A stretch of DNA of 23,578 nt from Ktedonobacter sp. 13_1_20CM_4_53_11. GTDB taxonomy: Bacteria > Chloroflexota > Ktedonobacteria > Ktedonobacterales > Ktedonobacteraceae. Below, one piece after another: positions 14,788 to 22,378 of this stretch. The position numbers and the translations under genes are program-made. The notes beneath the pieces were generated by a model, which worked only from the letters and a program-made list of their open reading frames with translations, made no database searches and had not been told where the DNA came from. The stretch covers positions 1 through 23,578 of the forward strand of contig MNIY01000068.1 in the NCBI GenBank assembly GCA_001919995.1, written 5' to 3'. Each line of letters opens with the position of its first letter. Position 1 is the stretch's first letter.

Positions 14788-15561
14788 ATGGTGCAACTAT
14801 TCCGAGCACGAGGCCAGCAGAAACAGCCCCAGAGCGAGCAGCCCCTGGCAACACGAGTACTCCCCGAGACAAGCTGGGTTATTGAGGAGATGCCTTCAGG
14901 CATCCCGCCAGAGGACAGCGTGGTCGTGACGATTTCTCGCCAGTTCGGCAGCGGGGGCTCTGAGGTCGGACGCATCACAGCCCAGAAAAGCGGCCTCAAT
15001 TACATTGATCGCGAGATCATTGACGAGGTTGCACGACGACTAGGCGTGGAGGCCGAACAGGTCGCGCATCAAGACGAACAAACATCCGGCACCGTTGGAC
15101 ATATCCTCGAGGCTATGCAACTGGGCAACCCCTTTGTAGTCAATTACAGTACACTCTACGGGCAGGGCAAAGAGTTATCACAGACAAAAGAGGCGGCCTA
15201 TTTCCACTTGACGCAAAAGGTGGTGCTGGAACTGGCTACAGAAGGCAATGTGGTCATCGTTGGCCGCGGCGCGCAATTCCTGCTGCATAACATGCCGCGT
15301 ACCATGCATATCTATATCTTTGCCCCTCTTGACTTTCGCATAGAAAATATCATGAAGAGTCATAAGCTCGATCATGCACATGCAGCGGATCTGATTGAAC
15401 AGCGCGATCACGAACACGACATGTACTTACGCTACTATTACGGTGCTGATGGACACGATCCAGGTCTGTATCACCTGCTCATCAACACGAGTCTCTACTC
15501 TTTTGAACTGGCTGCTGACCTGATACGACAGGCACTGCCACTGGCGAAAAAGATCGGGTGA
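14788..15561 (+). CDS. Cytidylate-kinase-like P-loop protein
   Basis: 257 aa from ATG 14788, which has AGAAGG at suitable spacing; the TTG codons at 14782/14785 would be too close to it. After about 43 loosely conserved Gln/Pro-rich residues comes V-V-T-I-S-R-Q-F-G-S-G-G-S-E-V-G with a P-loop at residues 51-61, then Y-I-D-R-E-I-I-D-E-V-A-R-R-L, as in the cytidylate kinase-like family (PF13189 type). Further shared features are N-V-V-I-V-G-R-G-A-Q-F-L-L and the Arg-rich lid region around F-R-I-E-N-I-M-K, and the late L-Y-H-L-L-I-N-T-S. These are distinct from true Cmk, which pairs with rpsA in many genomes; no such partner is here. Substrate unknown; nucleotide phosphorylation is inferred from family. 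It is divergent from lysR and seems monocistronic. Confidence 0.85.
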   Translation: MVQLFRARGQQKQPQSEQPLATRVLPETSWVIEEMPSGIPPEDSVVVTISRQFGSGGSEVGRITAQKSGLNYIDREIIDEVARRLGVEAEQVAHQDEQTSGTVGHILEAMQLGNPFVVNYSTLYGQGKELSQTKEAAYFHLTQKVVLELATEGNVVIVGRGAQFLLHNMPRTMHIYIFAPLDFRIENIMKSHKLDHAHAADLIEQRDHEHDMYLRYYYGADGHDPGLYHLLINTSLYSFELAADLIRQALPLAKKIG

Positions 15562-16090
15562 ACAATGCTCAGGTAATCTTGCACAGGTGGTTGTGGTCAG
15601 GTATACTGTTGGCAGGTCACTGGCGTCCTCTGACCCGCCCAACCAACAATGACGTTGGTAGGAGAGGGTCGGCAGGTAGCTACAATTTGGTTTATTTTAC
15701 TTTCGTCACTTGATTCTTCTATCTATCACCTCACAACTGATCCTCAATTCGCGCACTCCCCAATGTTGATACATCCCTTGCAAAGACCAGGTACTTCAGA
15801 GGTACTTCTTGGTGGTGTGTTGCAGATGTGTAAATCTCTCATAAACCTGGCAGCATTGATAGCCAAAGACGGGAAAATCATCAAAGGTTTGGTTATATTG
15901 CATGCGGGGTTTTTTTTTGAGCCAAACATCGAAAGCTTACTTATTTGCTAAAAAATGAGGAAAACGCCGAAAAATATGTTTATTTCAATGTATATGTTAT
16001 CTCTTGTTTACACCTGCAACATCATTGCCGATCAGCATGTACTCGGCAGCTTCTTCTGGGGTTGGGACAACTCTGAAGATTTCAATGTGA
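15562..16090. other. About 530-bp intergenic region
   Basis: AT-richer sequence between the kinase-like gene and the large glycosyltransferase gene. It holds two weak 5-bp hairpins near 15615-15656, a T9 run at about 15909-15917, a TGCCGA/TCGGCA inverted repeat at 16026-16048 and a candidate small Cys-containing frame on the minus strand (listed separately). A plus-strand frame at 15649-15951 lacks a ribosome site and looks fortuitous. No clear promoter for the glycosyltransferase gene was recognised. Confidence 0.5.
15744..15929 (-). CDS. Candidate small Cys-containing protein (61 aa), speculative
   Basis: The minus-strand frame from ATG 15929 encodes 61 residues with a helical centre (SLAINAARFMRDLHI) and a C-terminal C-K-G-C-x4-E-C arrangement, five cysteines in all. 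The Cys spacing could bind a metal. The ribosome-binding site is weak, and the frame is antisense to another open frame of similar quality, so it may be chance. No family is recognised. Confidence 0.22.
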   Translation of the reverse strand: MFGSKKNPACNITKPLMIFPSLAINAARFMRDLHICNTPPRSTSEVPGLCKGCINIGECAN

Positions 16091-19000
16091 ATGGTCTATA
16101 AGCTGCCACTATTTTACATAATACAAGACCCTGCAAGCATAGAGAGAAAGAAAGAAGTAATCGTGCCACAGGATTTTAAGACACAGCAAGATGATCACTA
16201 CCTCATGCCTGGGACTTATGCAACGAATGGGAATAGATCACCACAATTTAGGGTGCCGGGAGCATCATTTCCCAAGGTACCGGAAACTACTATATACAAT
16301 ACACCGGCGATCTCAATACATGATGTCCACCCTGCTCATGCTGACCCTCATAGTCGCGAGCAGGTGAAATATTATGCCAATTGGCTTGCCAAGCAGGCCA
16401 AGCATGATGTACTCAATGATGATACAAAAGAGATCAACGACTATATTCAAGAAGCAACAAAGGTCGTGAAAGTTGGTGAGAAAGAGGTGGCCACCTTTGC
16501 TCCTTTTCGACCGAAACTTTCCGCCTTGCAGACGTTCACCCGCAGGCAGGTCGTGACACTATGTGTCATCGGGCTGCTCTGGATGATCGGGGTGCTGGTA
16601 TTCCGGCTGGAGATGCTCACGATCGTAATCGGGGTGATCACGGTCATGTACACCTTCAATCTCATCCTGAACCTGGGGATGGCGGCCCGGACCTTTCGCA
16701 ACTCGCCGGAAGAACATATCGACGATGCGATCGTGCATACCTTGAAAAATGCCAACTGGCCCATGTACACGATCCTCTGTCCGCTCTACCGGGAAGCGCA
16801 GGTGGTGCCTCAATTTGTCCAGGCGATGCAGTCGTTGGACTATCCTCCTGAGAAACTGCAGATCCTTTTTCTCACGGAAGCCAACGATGCCGAAACGCGC
16901 AATGCCATCCGGTCGCTCTCCCTACCGCCGCATTTTCAGATCCTGGTGGTACCCGATGGCAAGCCGCGTACCAAGCCGCGCGCCTGCAATTACGGCTTAA
17001 TGCATGCCAGAGGATCTTTTGTGGTGATCTATGATGCCGAAGACATTCCTGATCCATTGCAACTCAAAAAGGCGGTCCTCACCTTTGCCGGTCATGGGTC
17101 GGAGGTGGTCTGCGTGCAGGCCAAACTCAACTTCTACAATATTCGGCAGAACCTGCTCACGCGCTGGTTCACCGCCGAGTATTCTGCCTGGTTTGACTTG
17201 ATTTTGCCCGGCCTGCAGTTGGCAGGGTTCTCTCTCCCTCTTGGAGGCACCTCGAATCATTTTCGTACAGCGGCGCTGCGCGCCTTAGGGGGGTGGGACG
17301 CCTACAATGTGACGGAGGATTGTGACCTGGGCTTGCGCTTGAAACGCTATCGCATGAGTACGGTCATCCTTGACTCGACGACGCTGGAAGAGGCCAACTC
17401 GCAGGTGAAGAACTGGTTGCGCCAGCGCTCGCGCTGGATCAAGGGCTACATGCAGACCTATCTCGTACATATGCGCAATCCAGTAGAGGATTTTCGCAAA
17501 GGACGCCTGTACGATCTGTTCACCTATCAGGTGGTAATCGGAAGTGGAACGGCTGTGCTGTTCATCAATCCCTTGATGTGGGTGCTGTTAGGCATCTACA
17601 TCGCCTTTGGACGCTCGGTGATAAATACCTATCACATTCTGTTCCCATGGCCCATACTGTACCTGGGTGCCTTCTGCCTCATCTTCGGAAACTTTTTCTA
17701 CGTTTATCTCTACCTGCTGGCATGCATGAGACGGAAACAGTACCATCTCTTGCTTTGGACGCTCTTTATTCCCGTCTACTGGTTACTCATGAGTACAGCG
17801 GCCTTTTATGCGCTATTTGAGCTCCTGGTGAAACCACATTACTGGCAAAAGACGGTGCATGGGCTGCACCTGAAAGGGAAAAATTCCTCTTCTGTCGCTG
17901 CATTGCGGGCAGAAGCACTCGCTTCAGTAGACGAACCGACGATGCCAATCCCGATTTTACCTGGGAAAGTAAGCAGCGTCGATGCCATTTCATCGGTCAC
18001 GATATCTCTCCAGGCCATATCAACCCAGCTTGTGCCTGCAATTTCACGTAAGCAGAAACAGGCGCAAGCTGTAGCGAAACAGTCTAAAGTACGTGACCTA
18101 TGGCTTGTGGCCACCATTATCACCGCCTGTATTACCAGTGTTGTCGCCTGCCGGCACTACTTTCAGCAGCATGAGGTATTGCTCTACGGAGATGCATTGT
18201 CACACATGAGAAGCGCCAGAAGCGTTTTTGACAGTGCAACTCCTGGATTGGCGCAGTTAGGAACAGTCTGGTTGCCGCTGCCACATATACTTATGTGGCC
18301 GTTTATCTGGAATAACTTCTTATGGTATAGCGGGCTGGCTGGCAGCTTCGTGTCGATGCCCTGTTATGTCATTGCAGCGATCTATCTCTTTCTCTCGGCG
18401 CGGAGATTAACACGGAGCAGCAGGGCTAGTTTCATTGGTACACTGCTTTTCATCTTTAATCCAAATGTGCTCTATTTACAGTCCACTCCTCTCAGTGAGA
18501 CAGTATGTATGGCTGCCCTCGCTTCGGCAGGCTACTACTTTTTATGCTGGGTTCAAGATGGTGAACTCAAACAACTAATCTTCATCGCAGGGTGTACTTT
18601 CCTTGCAACGATTGCCAGGTATGACGGCTGGGCACTGTTTTTAGGAGTGTTTTGCCTTATTCCTCTCGTTGGCTTAATGAAACGCCAGAAACTGCTGCAC
18701 ATTGAAGCTAACCTCGTTGTGTTCAGCGTTCTTGGTGGCTTAGGAATAGCCTTATGGTTTGCCTGGAACCAAATCATTTTTGGAGACCCTTTGTCCTTCC
18801 AGGACGGGCCGTATTCGTCACTGACTCAGCAAGCTGCACAACTAAAAGTAGGCAAATTGTTTACGTACCATAACATCTGGCAAGCTATCCGCTTCTATAC
18901 GATTGATGCCAGTCAGACAATAGGCATAGTTCTCCTTGCGCTTGCAGCCGTCGGGTTTATCTGGTTTATTCTTCACCATCGATTTACACCCACTACATTT

Positions 19001-19699
19001 GCGGCTTTAGTCTTTTTAATGCCTCTTCCCTTTTATCTTGCATCTCTTTATAGCGGGAATGCCATTATTTGGATACCAGGAGCTAATCCGCCAGGCGCAT
19101 CAGTGTATATGTACAATGTGCGCTACGGAGCACAAATGGTGCTGCCTGCTGCACTCTTTATATCAATATTGGTAGAAGAAGCTAGCAGTATCCCGTTAAA
19201 ACACTTCAGTTCGCTAGGCCAAGTTCTACTTGCGGCTGTGATTCTCGTCCAGAGTTTCTTGATCGCTTCTCAGGGTATTATCTCTTTGCAGGAAGGTCAA
19301 TACGAATACGCTTGCATCGCCCAACGAAACATTGTCGAGTATCTAGCCGAACACTATGATGAAGGGAAAATCCTAGAAAATATGTTCACGACCCAGGTGG
19401 ATCCAGTTGAATTTAAGGGCAGCTTTAAGAGCATCATTTACGAAGGATCAGGTCAATTGTGGTTGCAAGCCTTAAAAAATCCAGCAAACTCGGTAGAATG
19501 GATACTCGTTAATCCCGATAACCACAATGATCCTGTAGCTCAGCACATCAATGTGAATAGTGTGGCCTTCATGTCCCAATTTACTCTAGTGATACGACAA
19601 AGCAATGGCATTCTTCTCTATCATCGACTGGGGAGCCAACCTTTGCCAGATCGGCCAGCTCCGCCATCTTTGAAGTTTGCACATCATACTTGCATTTAA
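16091..19699 (+). CDS. Membrane GT2 (cellulose-synthase-like) fused to a GT-C-type glycosyltransferase
   Basis: A 1202-aa fusion. Residues 1 to about 150 are a polar cytosolic N-terminus. Two helices (about 156-195) precede a GT2 catalytic domain with TILCPLYREAQVV, F-L-T-E-A-N-D-A-E-T, D-A-E-D-I-P (D315), T-E-D-C-D-L-G (E409, D410) and Q445-R-S-R-W449, the processive-synthase signature. At least three membrane helices follow (about 475-590). After a roughly 80-residue hydrophilic linker a second multi-helix half starts near residue 672. Its first loop has Y-G-D-A-L-S-H (D701), where GT-C enzymes of the ArnT/PMT type keep a catalytic Asp, then LGTVWLPLPHILMWPF and about eight further helices, ending in a soluble C-terminal tail. 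It probably makes and modifies or extends a surface glycan. The start is uncertain: no clear ribosome site at 16091; GTG 16163 with AAGAAG upstream is an alternative. Confidence 0.85.
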   Translation: MVYKLPLFYIIQDPASIERKKEVIVPQDFKTQQDDHYLMPGTYATNGNRSPQFRVPGASFPKVPETTIYNTPAISIHDVHPAHADPHSREQVKYYANWLAKQAKHDVLNDDTKEINDYIQEATKVVKVGEKEVATFAPFRPKLSALQTFTRRQVVTLCVIGLLWMIGVLVFRLEMLTIVIGVITVMYTFNLILNLGMAARTFRNSPEEHIDDAIVHTLKNANWPMYTILCPLYREAQVVPQFVQAMQSLDYPPEKLQILFLTEANDAETRNAIRSLSLPPHFQILVVPDGKPRTKPRACNYGLMHARGSFVVIYDAEDIPDPLQLKKAVLTFAGHGSEVVCVQAKLNFYNIRQNLLTRWFTAEYSAWFDLILPGLQLAGFSLPLGGTSNHFRTAALRALGGWDAYNVTEDCDLGLRLKRYRMSTVILDSTTLEEANSQVKNWLRQRSRWIKGYMQTYLVHMRNPVEDFRKGRLYDLFTYQVVIGSGTAVLFINPLMWVLLGIYIAFGRSVINTYHILFPWPILYLGAFCLIFGNFFYVYLYLLACMRRKQYHLLLWTLFIPVYWLLMSTAAFYALFELLVKPHYWQKTVHGLHLKGKNSSSVAALRAEALASVDEPTMPIPILPGKVSSVDAISSVTISLQAISTQLVPAISRKQKQAQAVAKQSKVRDLWLVATIITACITSVVACRHYFQQHEVLLYGDALSHMRSARSVFDSATPGLAQLGTVWLPLPHILMWPFIWNNFLWYSGLAGSFVSMPCYVIAAIYLFLSARRLTRSSRASFIGTLLFIFNPNVLYLQSTPLSETVCMAALASAGYYFLCWVQDGELKQLIFIAGCTFLATIARYDGWALFLGVFCLIPLVGLMKRQKLLHIEANLVVFSVLGGLGIALWFAWNQIIFGDPLSFQDGPYSSLTQQAAQLKVGKLFTYHNIWQAIRFYTIDASQTIGIVLLALAAVGFIWFILHHRFTPTTFAALVFLMPLPFYLASLYSGNAIIWIPGANPPGASVYMYNVRYGAQMVLPAALFISILVEEASSIPLKHFSSLGQVLLAAVILVQSFLIASQGIISLQEGQYEYACIAQRNIVEYLAEHYDEGKILENMFTTQVDPVEFKGSFKSIIYEGSGQLWLQALKNPANSVEWILVNPDNHNDPVAQHINVNSVAFMSQFTLVIRQSNGILLYHRLGSQPLPDRPAPPSLKFAHHTCI

Positions 19700-19814
19700 T
19701 GAGTGAACACTATGTTTGCTTGATCTTATCATGGAACTTTCTCTCGGAGAAAAGCTGATCTTGGAAATGTTATAGATGGTTTAAAGTTCGTGTATTGAGG
19801 GGTTTCATTCTATC

Positions 19815-21047
19815 GTGTCTATTTCATCGAGAATCGAGATACAAAGCATCTCGGTAAAACAACATCTGGTGAGTCCACTTTTACAATTACTGCGCTTTTG
19901 TATTGTGGGGGGACTGAATACCTTCGTGGATGTGCTGGTCTTTAACTTGCTGATACTGGGGTTGCCGACGCAGGATAATGGCCTGCTGGTCATCTATAAT
20001 TCTCTGGCCTACCTGGTCGGGGCCGTCAATAGCTTCTGTTGGAACAAGCTCTGGACCTTTCAGCAGCGCTCCAGTGTCACCAACGGTCAGCTGGCACGCT
20101 TCGCCCTTGTGACTAGCCTGGGCATCCTCTGCAACGATGCCTTTCTCTGGCTGGCCACCACGCTGCTCACCTCCTTCTCGCTCACCAGTTTCCTCTGGGT
20201 CAACGTCGCCAAGGTCTGTGCCATCGCCGGTTCCGTCGCCGTCTCCTACCTGGGCATGCGTTTCAGCGTCTTTCCGAAAACTTATGAGGTCGAAATGTCG
20301 CTCCCACCATCAAATCCACACCTTTTTATTTCACCACGCAGTTTATCTGTGATCTTGCCAGCTTATAACGAGGAAGCGCTCATCGGCCAGACCCTCTGTA
20401 CGGTGATGGCGGCGCTGAGCAGCTGGATGCACGATTTTGAAGTGATCGTGGTCAATGATGGGAGCAAAGATCGTACCGCAGACATCGTGGCCCACCTGGC
20501 GGCCTATGACCGACGGATCCGCCTCGTCAATCATCCAGTCAACCAGGGCTATGGCACAGCCCTGGTCACTGGCTTCAAGTCGGTGACCAAAGAACTGGCT
20601 TTCTTCATGGATGCCGATGGACAGTTTGACATTCGCGACCTGGTGCGCTTTTTCCCCCTTATTGACGAGTATGGTGCCGTGTTGGGGTACCGGAGAGAGC
20701 GCCAGGATACCTGGATGAGGAAACTCAGTGCCTGGGGCTGGAAGCAGTTGGTGCGCTTTATCTTTGGCATCCAGGTACGCGATATTGATTGTGCCTTTAA
20801 GCTCTTCCGGGCCGAGTTCTTTCGGACGCAGCGCTTAGAGACGCGGGGCGCCATGATTAACGTGGAGATTATCTATAAACTGGCACGGGCTGGTTATACC
20901 TACACCGAGGTGGGCGTGCAACATTTGCTGCGGCGGGCGGGCAAGGCCACCGGGGCCAAGCCCGCGGTGATCCTGCGCGCTATACGCGAGTTGTTTCTTT
21001 ATGCTGAAAAGTGGCGTCACGAAGAACAGCAAACTCTCTATATTTAA
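19815..21047 (+). CDS. GtrA-like flippase domain fused to a DPM1/GT2-type glycosyltransferase
   Basis: 410 aa. Residues about 20-160 form a GtrA domain of four helices (L-L-R-F-C-I-V-G-G-L-N-T-F-V-D, then W-N-K-L-W-T-F, a hallmark of the family), which flips undecaprenyl-phosphate-linked sugars. Residues about 175-395 are a GT2 of the dolichyl/undecaprenyl-phosphate sugar transferase type: SVILPAYNEEALIGQTL, V-V-N-D-G-S-K-D-R-T, M-D-A-D-G-Q-F-D (DxD metal site), D-I-D-C-A-F-K-L-F and the late LLRRAGKATG. The predicted job is to charge a polyprenyl phosphate with a sugar and move it across the membrane, giving the donor a GT-C enzyme needs; the preceding gene encodes such a half. The start is GTG 19815 with only a weak, distant GAGGGG, so an alternative start cannot be excluded. 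Confidence 0.87.
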   Translation: MSISSRIEIQSISVKQHLVSPLLQLLRFCIVGGLNTFVDVLVFNLLILGLPTQDNGLLVIYNSLAYLVGAVNSFCWNKLWTFQQRSSVTNGQLARFALVTSLGILCNDAFLWLATTLLTSFSLTSFLWVNVAKVCAIAGSVAVSYLGMRFSVFPKTYEVEMSLPPSNPHLFISPRSLSVILPAYNEEALIGQTLCTVMAALSSWMHDFEVIVVNDGSKDRTADIVAHLAAYDRRIRLVNHPVNQGYGTALVTGFKSVTKELAFFMDADGQFDIRDLVRFFPLIDEYGAVLGYRRERQDTWMRKLSAWGWKQLVRFIFGIQVRDIDCAFKLFRAEFFRTQRLETRGAMINVEIIYKLARAGYTYTEVGVQHLLRRAGKATGAKPAVILRAIRELFLYAEKWRHEEQQTLYI

Positions 21048-21073
21048 CTAAACAGATCTCAGGAGACAATCAT

Positions 21074-22378
21074 ATGATTCCTATTTTACTTTTACAGCAA
21101 AAAATTGCAAAAACTCTTCGACCAAATTTGCACGGGATGAGGCTGCTGGCCCTCCTACTCCTTGTAATCTCCTTGTTAGGAGCAGCAGCAGAAGCAATTC
21201 ATCAATTAACAGTGGCAAGAGCCGCAGGTAGCGACTGGCCAACATATTTACACGACCCCCAGCGCAGTAGTGCGAGCAGTGATACAACCCTCTCCCCAGC
21301 CAATGCAGGACAATTGAAGCTGGGCTGGGCATTCAAGACTGGCGGCCCTATTGCAGCCTCCCCCACTGTGGTTGGCGGCACCGTGTATGTAGGCTCCTGG
21401 GATGGATATGAGTATGCTCTGGACGCGGCAACAGGCACCCAGAAATGGAAGACATTCCTGGGTCAGACTACCGCGCCTTGCTATCCTCAATTAGCCGGGG
21501 TTACTTCGTCAGCAGATGTGGAGAATGGTGTGGTCTACGTCGGCGGCGGCGATTCCAATTGGTATGCCCTGGATGCGGCAACAGGCAATGTTCTTTGGAA
21601 AGTGTTCGTTGGCGATAACACCAAAGGGTGGTACAACTGGGCCAGCCCTCTGATCTACAATGGCTTTGCCTACATCGGTATAGCCAGCGTAGGGGATTGC
21701 CCATTAGTGCCAGGGCAGTTGCTAAAAGTGGACTTACAGACGCACCAGATTGTCAACACCTTCAATTTTGTCCCGCAAGGGCAATCTGGTGGGGGGGTCT
21801 GGACCAGTCCGAGCCTTGACACGGCCACCAACACAATCTATGTCACCACAGGAACGCGTAGCCAGCCCTCCCAAACGCTTACCGAGGCAATTGTTGCCCT
21901 CGATGCGAGCACCCTCACCCTCAAGTCTTCCTGGGCAGTTCCAGCATCACAAGAAGGGGTTGATTCCGATTTTGGTTCCACTCCGTTACCATTCAATGAT
22001 GCGGTGGGGGACCAACTGGTGGTGGCGATCAACAAGAATGGCAAGGCTTATGCGTATAACCGCAACAACCTGGCTGCCGGGCCTGTATGGACACAGCAGG
22101 TCGCGATTGGGGGCACCTGCCCGCAGTGCGGGGATGGGAGCGCCTCGTCTGGAGCATTAGGGAACGGCAAACTTTTCCTGGGTGGGGGAAACATGATCAT
22201 CAATGGACGAGGCTACAAGGGATCAGTAAACGCGTTGGACCCAGCGACCGGCAAATACCTTTGGCAACATGGTGCTCCTGGCGCAGTCGTTCCTGCATTG
22301 GCATATGCGAATAGCCTGGTCATCGACGGGGCTGGTCCCGTGCTTACCTGCCACCACCCCGCCTCCCCCTCCTCCTGA
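21074..22378 (+). CDS. Secreted PQQ-like beta-propeller protein, apparently frameshifted at its 3' end
   Basis: 434 aa from ATG 21074, chosen for the CAGGAGAC just upstream; the longer frame from 21011 would overlap the previous gene. A signal peptide is evident: basic residues, then MRLLALLLLVISLLGAAAEA (residues 22-41) and a likely cleavage near A-R-A-A. The propeller repeats have the pattern SPTVVGGTVYVGSWDGYEYA followed by L-D-A-A-T-G-x2-K-W, recurring at V-Y-V-G-G-G-D-S-N-W-Y-A-L-D-A-A-T-G, A-Y-I-G-I-A, I-Y-V-T-T-G and L-F-L-G-G-G. A metal-like C-P-Q-C-G is present. After V-I-D-G-A-G-P the frame turns into Pro/Ser-rich residues and stops at 22376, whereas the +1 frame continues as the C-terminal part (next entry). 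The last blade appears missing. It is 26 bp after the GtrA-GT2 gene and probably in the same operon. Confidence 0.75.
   Translation: MIPILLLQQKIAKTLRPNLHGMRLLALLLLVISLLGAAAEAIHQLTVARAAGSDWPTYLHDPQRSSASSDTTLSPANAGQLKLGWAFKTGGPIAASPTVVGGTVYVGSWDGYEYALDAATGTQKWKTFLGQTTAPCYPQLAGVTSSADVENGVVYVGGGDSNWYALDAATGNVLWKVFVGDNTKGWYNWASPLIYNGFAYIGIASVGDCPLVPGQLLKVDLQTHQIVNTFNFVPQGQSGGGVWTSPSLDTATNTIYVTTGTRSQPSQTLTEAIVALDASTLTLKSSWAVPASQEGVDSDFGSTPLPFNDAVGDQLVVAINKNGKAYAYNRNNLAAGPVWTQQVAIGGTCPQCGDGSASSGALGNGKLFLGGGNMIINGRGYKGSVNALDPATGKYLWQHGAPGAVVPALAYANSLVIDGAGPVLTCHHPASPSS

Noticed and set aside
15649..15951. Plus-strand 100-codon frame in the gap before the glycosyltransferase gene
   Set aside because: No ribosome-binding site, no recognisable family pattern, and composition typical of non-coding AT-rich sequence.
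15980..16080. Minus-strand 28-codon stretch reading E-I-F-R-V-V-P-T-P-E-E-A-A-E-Y, resembling a STAS C-terminus
   Set aside because: Bounded by stops on both sides, no start, and short enough to be chance; it also explains the TGCCGA/TCGGCA repeat without special function.
22355..22378. Programmed -1 frameshift site in the propeller gene
   Set aside because: The required shift is +1 and there is no X-XXY-YYZ heptamer or obvious downstream stem; mutation or sequencing error is more likely.
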